The position numbers and the translations under genes were made by a program. Below, in pieces: positions 32,702 through 41,400 of a stretch of 41,472 nt of DNA (positions are counted from its first letter, which is position 1; each line of letters starts with the position of its first letter). The notes under the pieces were generated by a model. It was not told the origin of the DNA. It did no database searches and was given only the letters and a program-made list of their open reading frames with translations. This DNA is from an uncultured Bacteroidales bacterium (GTDB taxonomy: Bacteria; Bacteroidota; Bacteroidia; Bacteroidales; Porphyromonadaceae): assembly GCA_902489445.1 (NCBI GenBank), contig CABTZX010000014.1:1-41472 (forward strand), read 5' to 3'.

Positions 32702-33274
32702 ATGACTAAGTATCTCGTTGTAGGTCTGGGAAATATAGGGGCAGAATACGCCTATACGCGCCATAATATCGGTTTTATGGTAGCGGATCGTTTAGCTGAA
32801 GAAATGGAGATTTCCTTCAGTACGGCTCGTTATGCCTCTGTGGCGCGCGGAAAGGTAAAAAACGCGGAATTGGTAATCATCAAGCCCTCTACCTATATGA
32901 ACCTCAGCGGAGATGCCGTTCGCTACCATATGGCAGCGGAAAAAATCCCCATTGAACGCATCCGTGTGATTGTAGACGATTTGGCCCTTCCCTTTGGAGA
33001 AATAAGGCTCAGAGCCGGTGGCAGTGCAGCGGGTCACAATGGGCTTAAACATATCGAACAACAACTGGGTTCCGCCGATTATGCGCGGTTACGCATCGGC
33101 ATCGGGCACGCATTCAGCCGTGGAGGCCAAATTGACTATGTGCTGGGGCACTTTACCGAAAACGAAACATCGCATATGCCTCCAATATTGGAGGAAGCGG
33201 TTAATGCCATAATAGACAGCTGTTTAGAAGGTGTTTCCCGCAGTATGAACCACCATAACAAAAAGCTTTTTTAG
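32702..33274 (+). CDS. pth: Peptidyl-tRNA hydrolase
   Basis: 190 residues from the ATG at 32702 (MTKYLVVGLGNIGAEYAYTRHNIGF); a longer frame starts upstream but adds nonfamily residues. Catalytic Asn11 and His21, the block PSTYMNLSGDAV, DDLALPFGEIRLRAGGSAAGHNGLK and the C-terminal helix match the bacterial family. It frees tRNA from stalled peptidyl-tRNA. The order rplY-pth-hslR makes a small translation-support operon. Confidence 0.96.
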   Translation: MTKYLVVGLGNIGAEYAYTRHNIGFMVADRLAEEMEISFSTARYASVARGKVKNAELVIIKPSTYMNLSGDAVRYHMAAEKIPIERIRVIVDDLALPFGEIRLRAGGSAAGHNGLKHIEQQLGSADYARLRIGIGHAFSRGGQIDYVLGHFTENETSHMPPILEEAVNAIIDSCLEGVSRSMNHHNKKLF

Positions 33275-33293
33275 CCAAACCGGTACAGTTCTT

Positions 33294-33713
33294 TTGGATA
33301 GCATTCGGATAGATAGTTTTCTTTGGTGCGTACGCATTTTCAAAAGTCGTAGTCAAGCAGCCGAAGCGTGTAAAAAGGGACGCGTTACGCTTAAGGGAAT
33401 TCCTGCCAAGCCATCGCGTATGGTACAGTGTGGCGATACGTTTGAAGTAAAAAAGCCACCTATCACGTACAGCTTTAAAATACGCGCCATTCCCAAGAAT
33501 CGTATGGGAGCAAAACTCGTTGCGGAGTATGTTGAAAACATCACGCCTCCGGAGCAATTCGAACTTTTGGAGCTGCAAAAGCTATCAGGCTTTATCGGTC
33601 GCGCCAAAGGCGAGGGACGCCCAACGAAAAAGGAGCGGCGCGATTTGGACGCTTTTCTGGACGAAGAGCCGGAAAGCTTTTTCTTCGGGGACGAATTCGA
33701 CTTTGACGAATAG
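33294..33713 (+). CDS. hslR: S4-domain RNA-binding protein, Hsp15 type
   Basis: 139 residues with an N-terminal S4 domain (RIDSFLWCVRIFKSRSQAAEACKKGRVTLKG, residues 5-36) and a charged tail of alternating basic (GRPTKKERRDLD) and acidic (DEEPESFFFGDEFDFDE) parts. Hsp15 binds free 50S subunits carrying nascent chains and helps recycle stalled ribosomes, in keeping with the neighbouring pth. The start is TTG at 33294, 19 bases after pth; no in-frame ATG precedes the domain. Confidence 0.88.
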   Translation: MDSIRIDSFLWCVRIFKSRSQAAEACKKGRVTLKGIPAKPSRMVQCGDTFEVKKPPITYSFKIRAIPKNRMGAKLVAEYVENITPPEQFELLELQKLSGFIGRAKGEGRPTKKERRDLDAFLDEEPESFFFGDEFDFDE

Positions 33714-33947
33714 CCCTCATCAGGGGACCTTTTTCCCATAAGCGTACAGCCGTAAATCGGTTATAGGCAGTTAGTTAGACACAAATTACTCACTTCGGGA
33801 CTGTGTTTCCGGAGCATTCGTATATATCTTTTTCGTGTTCTGCCCAAAAGTAGTTCTTTTTATGCGTAATGCACTATAGCTCAGCACTAAAAGGTATCTA
33901 ACTATTGCAAATAAACCCCGCATATCCAAAGAGCGATGCAAAATGAG

Positions 33948-33955
33948 TATCTTTG
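33948..33955 (+). promoter_or_regulatory. Promoter (-7 box) of the ribE operon
   Basis: TATCTTTG, 33 bases before the ribE ATG; -33 not conserved. In the gap 33714-33988 I looked for an FMN riboswitch and saw no match. A single degenerate AAAGGTATCTAAC unit lies near 33890. Confidence 0.5.
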
Positions 33956-33988
33956 CGATAAGTAAGGAAATGAATTAATCATAAGGAT

Positions 33989-34588
33989 ATGTTTTCGGGA
34001 ATAGTAGAAGGAATGGGCGAAGTAACCGCTTTGGAACGCGAAGGCGAAAATCTGCATTTGACTCTATCAGCATCCATAGCCCACGAGCTCAAAATAGACC
34101 AAAGTGTATCGCACAATGGCGTTTGCCTGACCGTAGTAAAGCAGGAGGGCAATTGCTATACAGTTACCGCCATACGCGAAACACTTGAACGCAGCAACTT
34201 AGGGCTGCTCCGCGTTGGAGATAAGGTCAATTTGGAGCGCAGTATGAAAATAGACGGCCGTCTGGACGGTCATATTGTTCAAGGTCATGTTGATTGTAAG
34301 GCAGTTTGTAAACAAGTACGCGAGGCAGACGGCAGTTACTACTTTTTGTTCACCTACAATGTTCCGGACGAAATGGCTCGACGCGGATACACTACGGTAG
34401 AGAAAGGCAGCGTAACGGTAAATGGTGTAAGTTTAACCGTATGTAATTCACAGAGGGATAGTTTTGAAGTGGCTATCATTCCGTACACTTTTGAGCATAC
34501 CAACTTTTGCTGTATCAAGCCCGGCACGGTAGTCAATTTGGAGTTTGATATTATCGGTAAGTACTTAGCCAAACTAAATAGTTTTTGA
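33989..34588 (+). CDS. ribE: Riboflavin synthase, alpha subunit
   Basis: 199 residues with two tandem lumazine-binding barrels: MFSGIVEGMGEVTALE...ISHNGVCLTV-type in the first half (SHNGVCLTVV) and VQGHVDCKAVCKQV...VNGVSLTVC in the second. It joins two 6,7-dimethyl-8-ribityllumazine molecules to form riboflavin. Its stop is two bases before the nitroreductase start, so product and flavin-using enzyme are coupled. Other rib genes are not in the window. Confidence 0.95.
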   Translation: MFSGIVEGMGEVTALEREGENLHLTLSASIAHELKIDQSVSHNGVCLTVVKQEGNCYTVTAIRETLERSNLGLLRVGDKVNLERSMKIDGRLDGHIVQGHVDCKAVCKQVREADGSYYFLFTYNVPDEMARRGYTTVEKGSVTVNGVSLTVCNSQRDSFEVAIIPYTFEHTNFCCIKPGTVVNLEFDIIGKYLAKLNSF

Positions 34589-34590
34589 TA

Positions 34591-35139
34591 ATGGATAAGG
34601 AAGCTCTTTACGCATTGTTCAGGGCGCGCCAAAGCGACCGCAAGTTTGATCTGCAACGCGATGTAGATGCTGACACAGTAGAACGGATTGTGGAAGGGGC
34701 TATCACGGCTCCTTCGGCGGTAAACCAACAGCCCTATTCAGTAATAGCGGTTAGCGATCGCGCCGAAGCGGCAAAAATCGGTCAGGCTGCTCTTAAGGGT
34801 GTAGCCATCAATAAGTTTGTAGCAACGGCACCGGCGCACCTCTTCATTATCGCGGAACGTAGCTCTGTATTAGGATCTATTGGAAATCTGGTCCGTAACA
34901 TAAACTTTGTTCCGTTTGATATCGGCATCTTTATGGCATACCTCTGCTTAGCGGCTGAGGCTGAGGGATTAGGCAGTTGCATCATCGGTTCCTTAAACGG
35001 TAACGAAGTGGCTCGGCAATTGGGGGTTCCCAAAAGCAAACGGGTTGTTTTTGATATCGTTTTGGGTTATTCCACAGAAGTTAAACGCGATAAAAAGCGT
35101 CGTGCCCTTGAAGAAGTTCTTCATACGGGCAGATGGTAA
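34591..35139 (+). CDS. Nitroreductase family FMN-dependent oxidoreductase
   Basis: 182 residues of the nitroreductase fold: RARQSDRKFD near the N-terminus for FMN phosphate binding, APSAVNQQPYSVIAV, and GLGSCIIGSLNGNEVARQLGVPKSKRVVFDIVLGYS at the C-terminal side. The natural substrate is unknown; quinones or nitro compounds are typical. The ATG at 34591 is preferred to a TTG two codons earlier. The end overlaps the next gene if that one starts at 35133. Confidence 0.88.
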   Translation: MDKEALYALFRARQSDRKFDLQRDVDADTVERIVEGAITAPSAVNQQPYSVIAVSDRAEAAKIGQAALKGVAINKFVATAPAHLFIIAERSSVLGSIGNLVRNINFVPFDIGIFMAYLCLAAEAEGLGSCIIGSLNGNEVARQLGVPKSKRVVFDIVLGYSTEVKRDKKRRALEEVLHTGRW

Positions 35140-36296
35140 TTATGGAAAGATTTTTGAATACAATACTATCTTTTTTCTTTGCTCTATCCCTTTTCCCCGG
35201 ATGCGGCAATACTCCGAAGAATGAGGAGAAAGCGCAAAAAATCAGCATCGTTACTAATGAGGATAGCCATTCCTTATACCTAAAAGAAGAAGCACGGGAC
35301 TTTTTTGTCCGTATAATAGCGAGTGACGATTGGGAACTCACTACCCAAGGCGCAGATAATGAAGCGCTTACTACAACTCCGCTTAATGGTTGTGCCGGAG
35401 AGAATGCCATTGCGGTTTCGGTAAAAAGCAATCAAGGGGGGCTACGCGAGTTTTCTCTTGTGGCTAAGCTGATGGGCACTTCGGTAGCTGATACGTTAAA
35501 GATTGTGCAGGAAGGCAAGAACAATGATAAAGAACGCATCCTTGGAGATACCACTTTGCTCGAAATGCCACGTCTAAGCGGTGATCCGAATGATTTTTAT
35601 ATAACTCACAAAGTGGAAAATGGTACTCGTGTAAATTATTCGCTGGAATGGAACAGCAAAAAGTACCATTCGCGCTGGGTTTGCTTCTCTTTTGATTCCT
35701 ATACATCGCAAGTCAATGCCGGACGCAGTAACGCATGGAGTTGGGATCCGCTTATTCCCACCAAATACGAAGTGTATCGCTCTGACTTTGAGAGCAGTAC
35801 CTATGCGCGTGGACATATGGTAGCATCGCACGACAGAGTGTACTCGGAAGAGGCAAACAAACAAACGTTTTACTATACCAACATGAGTCCGCAACTTCAC
35901 GAACATAATAGTGGAGTTTGGGTTCAATTGGAGCAAATTGTACAGGGATGGGCACGCTCAATGGGCAAAGAGGAAAAACTCTATGTGGCAAAAGGGGGTA
36001 CCATTCGGGACGATCAGATTGAATCGTACAAAAGCAATAACAAACTGGTAATTCCTAAATACTACTGGATGGCTATTCTTCGCCAAAATGGTAGCGAATG
36101 GCATGCTATAGCCTTTTTGACCGAAACGGCTCATCCCAAGAAAGTAAAGGGAGGAGTGGCCACTTTGGCACTATCGGTAGACGAATTGGAAGATTTTGTC
36201 GGGTTGGATTTTTTCTATCATTTACCAGACGAAATTGAGCAAGTTGTTGAAGCAGAGCAACCCACGGAAAATAAAACCCTTTGGCCCGGTCTTTAG
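35133..36296 (+). CDS. BACON-domain DNA/RNA non-specific endonuclease lipoprotein
   Basis: 387 residues. An N-terminal hydrophobic segment ends LFPGC, giving probable lipidation at Cys24. Residues about 36-128 are a BACON-like sandwich ending LKIVQEG. Residues about 150-365 are a NUC1 nuclease. The catalytic block reads YARGHMVASHDR with His228, and metal-binding asparagines lie in TNMSPQLHEHNSGVWVQLE (Asn250, Asn259). The usual DRGH motif is ARGH here. It likely degrades extracellular nucleic acid at the cell surface or periplasm, for nutrition or biofilm matrix. The start is ATG 35133 (7-base overlap with the nitroreductase gene) or ATG 35142. Confidence 0.88.
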   Translation: MVIMERFLNTILSFFFALSLFPGCGNTPKNEEKAQKISIVTNEDSHSLYLKEEARDFFVRIIASDDWELTTQGADNEALTTTPLNGCAGENAIAVSVKSNQGGLREFSLVAKLMGTSVADTLKIVQEGKNNDKERILGDTTLLEMPRLSGDPNDFYITHKVENGTRVNYSLEWNSKKYHSRWVCFSFDSYTSQVNAGRSNAWSWDPLIPTKYEVYRSDFESSTYARGHMVASHDRVYSEEANKQTFYYTNMSPQLHEHNSGVWVQLEQIVQGWARSMGKEEKLYVAKGGTIRDDQIESYKSNNKLVIPKYYWMAILRQNGSEWHAIAFLTETAHPKKVKGGVATLALSVDELEDFVGLDFFYHLPDEIEQVVEAEQPTENKTLWPGL

Positions 36297-36374
36297 AGAT
36301 TAGAATTGGCACAATATTTGCAATGAAGTCAGGGAACCCAATTAGGGAATATCGCTAAGAAAGCAATTAACCAT

Positions 36375-37166
36375 ATGTTTAAGATAGTAGAGAAACGTTA
36401 CTTATCGCCCAAAGTGGCATTGCTCCGTGTAGAAGCACCCCGCATTGCTAAGGCAAGGCGCGCCGGACATTTTGTCATCGTACGGGCCACGGATCACAGC
36501 GAACGCATTCCGCTGACTATTGCACAGGCTGACCTTTCCGAAGGCACTATCACGCTTGTGATACAGGGTGTGGGCGATTCGTCCAACCGTCTCGTATCTT
36601 TAAACGAAGGGGATTGCATTCACGACATCGTAGGTCCCTTGGGCCGTCCCACGGAAATTGCCAAAGTGGGTACCGTATTATGCGCCGGCGGAGGCGTGGG
36701 TATCGCCCCCCTTCTCCCTATCGTGGAAGCGTTTCACAATGCCGGTAACCGGGTTATCTCGGTAATTGCGGGTCGAACAAAGGATTTGGTCATTTTTCAG
36801 GATGAAATGAGCAAAGCCGCGGACGAAGTGATCGTGATGACCGATGATGGTTCATTGGGCGAAAAGGGATTGATTACGCAAGGAATTGAACGCGTTATCC
36901 AACGCGAACATGTAGATAAGTGCGTTACGGTTGGCCCCGCTATCATGATGAAGTTTGTGGCTCAACTGACCCAAAAGTACCAAATCCCCACTATTGCCTC
37001 ACTGAATACCATTATGGTTGACGGGACAGGTATGTGTGGTGCTTGCCGCATCACCGTGGATGGCAAGTTGCGCTTCGTTTGCGTTGATGGCCCCGAGTTT
37101 GATGCCCACAAGGTTAATTTCGATGAATTACTAATGCGACTGAATGCCTACAAACAACCGAAGTAG
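36375..37166 (+). CDS. nfnA: NfnA/PyrK-type ferredoxin-NADP reductase subunit
   Basis: 263 residues: an FAD-binding barrel (HFVIVRATDHSERIPLTIA, 32-50), a nucleotide-binding domain (VLCAGGGVGIAPLLP, 101-115), and a C-terminal [2Fe-2S] site with Cys221, Cys224 and Cys236 in DGTGMCGACRITVDGKLRFVCVDGPEFD. As I recall, an aspartate is the fourth ligand in characterised NfnA; Asp216 is in place. With NfnB it couples NADH and reduced ferredoxin to NADP+ reduction (electron bifurcation or confurcation). It is 11 bases upstream of nfnB. Confidence 0.9.
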   Translation: MFKIVEKRYLSPKVALLRVEAPRIAKARRAGHFVIVRATDHSERIPLTIAQADLSEGTITLVIQGVGDSSNRLVSLNEGDCIHDIVGPLGRPTEIAKVGTVLCAGGGVGIAPLLPIVEAFHNAGNRVISVIAGRTKDLVIFQDEMSKAADEVIVMTDDGSLGEKGLITQGIERVIQREHVDKCVTVGPAIMMKFVAQLTQKYQIPTIASLNTIMVDGTGMCGACRITVDGKLRFVCVDGPEFDAHKVNFDELLMRLNAYKQPK

Positions 37167-37177
37167 GAGAAACCGAT

Positions 37178-38650
37178 ATGATCAACTATGAAGTGATAAA
37201 GCAACGCCGAAACGAAGCTTGGCGCGAAGCGTTACGCAAGCAGCACAAGCCTAACGAGCGCACCTCCATTGCACGGGTCAAAATGCCCGAATCGGATGTT
37301 GCGGAGCGCATAACCTCTCTCACGCTTGAGGTAAATAAAGGGCTCAGCGAGGAACAGGCGCTTGTGGAAGCCCAGCGCTGTTTGGATTGCCCCAAGCCGA
37401 CCTGCATGGAGGGATGCCCCGTAGAAATACATATCCCATCATTTATCAAGAATATTGAAAGGGGCAATTTCCGTGAAGCGGATGCCGTTCTGCGCGAAAC
37501 AAGCTCCCTTCCTTCCGTTTGTGGGCGCGTCTGTCCACAGGAAAAACAATGCGAAGCGCATTGCATATACCACACTATGCGCAAAGAGCCTGTTGCAATC
37601 GGCTATTTGGAACGTTTTGCGGCAGATTGGACACGAAATAATCCTTCCGGACAAACACCGAGCTCTCCAAAGTCCAATGGCAAAAAAGTGGCTGTTGTGG
37701 GAAGCGGACCGGCTGGACTTTCGTTCGCCGGCGATATGGCTAAGTTAGGTTATGATGTAACCGTTTTTGAAGCACTTCACGAGGTTGGTGGTGTTTTACG
37801 CTACGGGATTCCCGAATTTCGTCTGCCGAACAACGTGGTAGATGCCGAAATTAATAGTCTTCGCAGCTTGGGAGTTAACTTCGAAACCAATATGGTTATC
37901 GGGGCGACCCTGAACCAAGATGACTTAAAGGATATGGGCTTTGCGGGGCTGTTTGTTGCTTCCGGAGCCGGCTTGCCCAACTTCATGGGCATTCCGGGCG
38001 AAAACTATATCGGAGTTATGTCGTGCAACGAATATCTCACTCGCGTTAACCTGATGCACGCCGGTACACCCGGCAGCGAAACACCGGTTTTCTTAGGTCG
38101 CCGCGTGGCGGTTATCGGTGGTGGCAATACAGCTATGGATGCCGTCCGTACCGCAAAGCGATTAGGAGCGGAACGTGCTATGATTGTGTACAGACGTAGC
38201 GAAGAGGAAATGCCTGCCCGCATTGAGGAAATACATCACGCAAAAGATGAAGGAATTGAGTTCCTCAATTTGCACAATCCCATTGAATATAAAGCGGACG
38301 AGCAGGGGCGCGTCCGCACAATGCTCCTTCAGGAAATGGAGTTAGGTGCTCCCGATGCCTCCGGACGGCGCAGACCGGTCCCCATAAAAGGGGCAATCAA
38401 GGAGATTGAAGTGGATGTGGTTATCGTGAGCATCGGCGTATCGCCCAACCCATTAGTGCCACGCACCTTCACCGGATTGGATGTAACCGATCGGGGCACC
38501 TTGGTAGTAAACAACGATAACCAGACTACCCTGCCCTACATCTTTGCCGGGGGCGACATAGTACGCGGTGGTGCAACCGTTATCCTTGCAATGGGCGATG
38601 GACGGCGTGCGGCTGCCGCTATGCATCAGTACCTATCGGCACAAGCATAA
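37178..38650 (+). CDS. nfnB: NfnB, NADPH-dependent glutamate synthase-like flavoprotein subunit
   Basis: 490 residues. An N-terminal domain carries eight cysteines for two [4Fe-4S] clusters (68, 71, 76, 80 and 115, 119, 125, 129). An FAD site VAVVGSGPAGLSFAGDMAKLGYDV (171-194) and an NADPH site VAVIGGGNTAMDAVRTAKRLGAERAMIVYRR follow. It lacks the large glutamine-amidotransferase subunit of glutamate synthase. Its pairing with nfnA makes the NADH-dependent ferredoxin:NADP+ oxidoreductase the likely role. The gene ends nine bases before priA. Confidence 0.92.
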   Translation: MINYEVIKQRRNEAWREALRKQHKPNERTSIARVKMPESDVAERITSLTLEVNKGLSEEQALVEAQRCLDCPKPTCMEGCPVEIHIPSFIKNIERGNFREADAVLRETSSLPSVCGRVCPQEKQCEAHCIYHTMRKEPVAIGYLERFAADWTRNNPSGQTPSSPKSNGKKVAVVGSGPAGLSFAGDMAKLGYDVTVFEALHEVGGVLRYGIPEFRLPNNVVDAEINSLRSLGVNFETNMVIGATLNQDDLKDMGFAGLFVASGAGLPNFMGIPGENYIGVMSCNEYLTRVNLMHAGTPGSETPVFLGRRVAVIGGGNTAMDAVRTAKRLGAERAMIVYRRSEEEMPARIEEIHHAKDEGIEFLNLHNPIEYKADEQGRVRTMLLQEMELGAPDASGRRRPVPIKGAIKEIEVDVVIVSIGVSPNPLVPRTFTGLDVTDRGTLVVNNDNQTTLPYIFAGGDIVRGGATVILAMGDGRRAAAAMHQYLSAQA

Positions 38651-38659
38651 ACGCTCTTT

Positions 38660-41107
38660 GTGACGGCAGAAGTTCTTCTTCCTCTATCCGTTGAAGGCCT
38701 TTTCAGCTATCGCGTGCCTACCGATATGGAATGCTCCGTGGCGAAAGGCGTGTTCGTACTGGTTTCGTTCGGCAAAAAGCGTTTCTATGTAGGCGTTATC
38801 GTCCGTCTTAAGGAGGATGACCCCGAAACGATTGCTAAACTCAAGCCCATCACAGCGGTACTGCCCGGCCACCCGGTTGTAAGCAGAGAGGAACTTGACT
38901 TTTGGCAATGGATGGCAGAGTACTATATGGTTTCGGAAGGAACGATCATGCGGCTCGCTTTGCCTAAAACGCTTCTACCCGAAAGCAAAACGCTCATTCA
39001 TGTTGATGCCGACCGATTGGACGAATACGACCCTCAGGATCAGGAGACCGGTGAGGCGCTCTCCCTCCTCAGCCCATACCGAAACAAACCGCTCCCGTTT
39101 GACGATGTAATATCCCTTTTGGGGCACGGAGCCGGAAAGCGATTCGAAATGTTGGTTGAGGACGGCATACTCCTTCCCGAAGAAGCTGTCTCCGGCCTTA
39201 CGCCACGACTCGGAGAGCCACAAATAGGGCTTGCCGAGGCTTATACCGGAGATAAAGCGCTACAGGAACTTTTGGATAGTAAAAGCCGCCAACCGGCCCG
39301 CAAGGCACTACTAGAGCGGCTTCTCTTCCTTCAATCCGAGCGAAACCTATCCACAGATGCACCCATTTCCAAAGCCGAATTGATCGGCAACGCCACCCGA
39401 CGGAATGCCACACTGCGCTTACTGCTCAACGAAGGCGTCCTCACTCTTTCCTACGCCATTCCAGAAGCGGAGCAAAACTTATCGCAACCGGAGCAATGCA
39501 CCCTACTTCCAAACGAGCAACCTTTACAGAGCGACAAGCCCAACCTGCTTCTCTGTAGCACCATACAGGAAGAAACGGACGCAATAACCCGACGGATTCA
39601 CCACACGCTCGCTAACGGGCACAGCGTGCTACTGGTAGTTTCTCCCTTTAGTACCATTGAGGGCAGCGACGCGCTCTTCCGTCTTTTTCCCGGACTCGGT
39701 AACGTGCCACTCGTCCGATTCGATGGAAACGCCAACGACCTCCGGCGCGCCAAAGCCATCCGCACCATTAAGGAGAGCGCATCGCCACTGGTAATCGTTG
39801 GACACCGGCCTGCCGCTCTGGCTCCTTTACATAACGTTGGGCTGATGGTTCTACTTGAAGAGCAGGACCCTTACTACAAGCAGGAAGACAGTTTTCCGCG
39901 TTATCACGCTCGCGATATGCTCGTTTGGCGCGCTCTGCACGCACGCATTCCCTTATTGCTCACCTCTGTCAATCCATCCTTGGAGAGCCTTTACAATGCT
40001 CAAATCGGTAAGTTCCGACTTCTGAGTACCCTCCCCGAAGCGCCCCCGCGCTCTGTTGAAGCGATTGACCTAAAACGAGAACGCGAAATAAGGCGTCTTC
40101 GCTGGGGCAAAATTATCTCCGTTCCGCTTAAAGAGGCCATTCGCACGCACCTTGCTCAGGGTGGAAAGGTGCTACTTGTTACCTCCCAAAAGGGATTTGC
40201 GCCCTACCTGCTCTGCCCTGAATGCGGAGCTAGTCCCAAATGCCGTAATTGCGATGTATCGCTCACCTATCACAAACGCCTCGATCGGCTCGTTTGCCGC
40301 TATTGTGGCTATACCACCGTTGTGCCGCACGTCTGCCCCGATTGCGCTCGTGAGGGGCGCGGCAATGTACCCCTCCTACAAGTTGGCTACGGAAGCGAAC
40401 GCGTTGAAACTGAGCTAACGGAACAACTGCCCGAAGCGCGCTTAGTACGCATCGATGCGGAAACAACGGCGCGCCTCGCCACCAGGAATGCACTGCGCAG
40501 CACCATCCATAACGGCGATGCCGATATCTTCATCGGAACCCGCATGCTCACGCGCCTTTCCGCGCTTGAAGGCATCTCGCTGATAGTTTTTTCCGAGTGG
40601 AACAAACTCACCTCTATACCCGATTTTCGCATCGACGAAGAGCTCTTCTCGCTTTGCTATATGCTCTCCGTCCGATACCCTCACGCCGAATTTCTATTCC
40701 AAACTACCGATCCGGATCATCCGCTCATTGATGCGCTGCGGAACGGTGAACGCAATTCGTTCCTCGAACAACTACTCGCCGAGCGTAAATTTCTCAATTT
40801 TGCCCCCTTCTGCCGAATGATTCGCATTGAAATGAAAGGGGTTGACCGGAGCATTCTCGAACATTATGCTACGGAGCTAACCGGGGTGCTGGCAACGCTG
40901 CCCTGCTTTATTCGTGTAGACGGACCGCTTGAGCCCTTCGTCTCGCGAGTGAAACAGCGTTACATCCGTCACATTGTGCTCAAGCTACATCCTCAATATG
41001 CCAGCCGCGCGGTACGACAAAGCATCCGCATAGCTGTTGATGCCGTCCGGCAGCGGCTTAACGTCAAGAACCGCATTTCCGTAGGCTTTGACGTAGATCC
41101 CTACTGA
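38660..41107 (+). CDS. priA: PriA (primosomal protein N') homologue with lost helicase motifs
   Basis: 815 residues, GTG start at 38660. The N-terminal 3' DNA-binding domain (VLLPLSVEGLFSYRVP) and winged-helix region are recognisable. The zinc domain is intact with eight cysteines (519, 522, 528, 531, 546, 549, 559, 562), and YKQEDSFPRYHARD and PDFRIDEE confirm PriA identity. The Walker A loop is absent: residues 296-306 read LLLCSTIQEET. DEEH of motif II is LEEQ (399-402), SATPS of motif III is SVNPS, and the arginine-finger motif GRAGR is replaced by SVRYP (670-674). The frame is open and full length, so this is not a fresh pseudogene. It probably acts as a structural loader for replication restart, without helicase activity. 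Confidence 0.9.
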   Translation: MTAEVLLPLSVEGLFSYRVPTDMECSVAKGVFVLVSFGKKRFYVGVIVRLKEDDPETIAKLKPITAVLPGHPVVSREELDFWQWMAEYYMVSEGTIMRLALPKTLLPESKTLIHVDADRLDEYDPQDQETGEALSLLSPYRNKPLPFDDVISLLGHGAGKRFEMLVEDGILLPEEAVSGLTPRLGEPQIGLAEAYTGDKALQELLDSKSRQPARKALLERLLFLQSERNLSTDAPISKAELIGNATRRNATLRLLLNEGVLTLSYAIPEAEQNLSQPEQCTLLPNEQPLQSDKPNLLLCSTIQEETDAITRRIHHTLANGHSVLLVVSPFSTIEGSDALFRLFPGLGNVPLVRFDGNANDLRRAKAIRTIKESASPLVIVGHRPAALAPLHNVGLMVLLEEQDPYYKQEDSFPRYHARDMLVWRALHARIPLLLTSVNPSLESLYNAQIGKFRLLSTLPEAPPRSVEAIDLKREREIRRLRWGKIISVPLKEAIRTHLAQGGKVLLVTSQKGFAPYLLCPECGASPKCRNCDVSLTYHKRLDRLVCRYCGYTTVVPHVCPDCAREGRGNVPLLQVGYGSERVETELTEQLPEARLVRIDAETTARLATRNALRSTIHNGDADIFIGTRMLTRLSALEGISLIVFSEWNKLTSIPDFRIDEELFSLCYMLSVRYPHAEFLFQTTDPDHPLIDALRNGERNSFLEQLLAERKFLNFAPFCRMIRIEMKGVDRSILEHYATELTGVLATLPCFIRVDGPLEPFVSRVKQRYIRHIVLKLHPQYASRAVRQSIRIAVDAVRQRLNVKNRISVGFDVDPY

Positions 41108-41148
41108 TTTCCGCCACTCTTCGCATCCCCTACCCCTACCGCACTGCA

Positions 41149-41282
41149 CGAACCGGCCCACCTCTGTGCACCTTTACCCACCAACCCACGTACGAGCCGC
41201 CCCACACCTGCGCATCTGCGAGCACCAATCACACGCACGAACCGCCACGCATCTGCACACCTTCACCCACCAATTCACAGAC
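41149..41282. repeat. Three degenerate 44-45 base C-rich direct repeats
   Basis: Units start at 41149 (CGAACCGG), 41193 (CGAGCCGCC) and 41238 (CGAACCGCC). Each continues with a CA(T/C)CTG stretch and CACC(A/T)-type tracts such as CACCCACCAA. They are 44 and 45 bases apart and very poor in G on this strand. No reading frame of note crosses them. The region 41108-41472 holds only these and the array E. Confidence 0.6.
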
Positions 41283-41400
41283 TTACCACCCTAAACCTCC
41301 GCACCTTCGCGCCCTTTTCTACCGAAAGAACGAAGCGTTGTTCCCATGCGAACAAATCGTTGCTCCTATGCTATCCGAGGGGATGTACGGAGGTATCAGG

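Noticed and set aside
33714..33988. FMN riboswitch before ribE
   Set aside because: I looked for the conserved riboswitch segments and saw none; the gap shows only a weak hairpin after hslR and a -7 box.
38660..41107. priA as a decaying pseudogene
   Set aside because: The frame is open over 815 codons, the zinc cysteines are all kept and the C-terminal domain is intact, which argues for selection on a changed protein.
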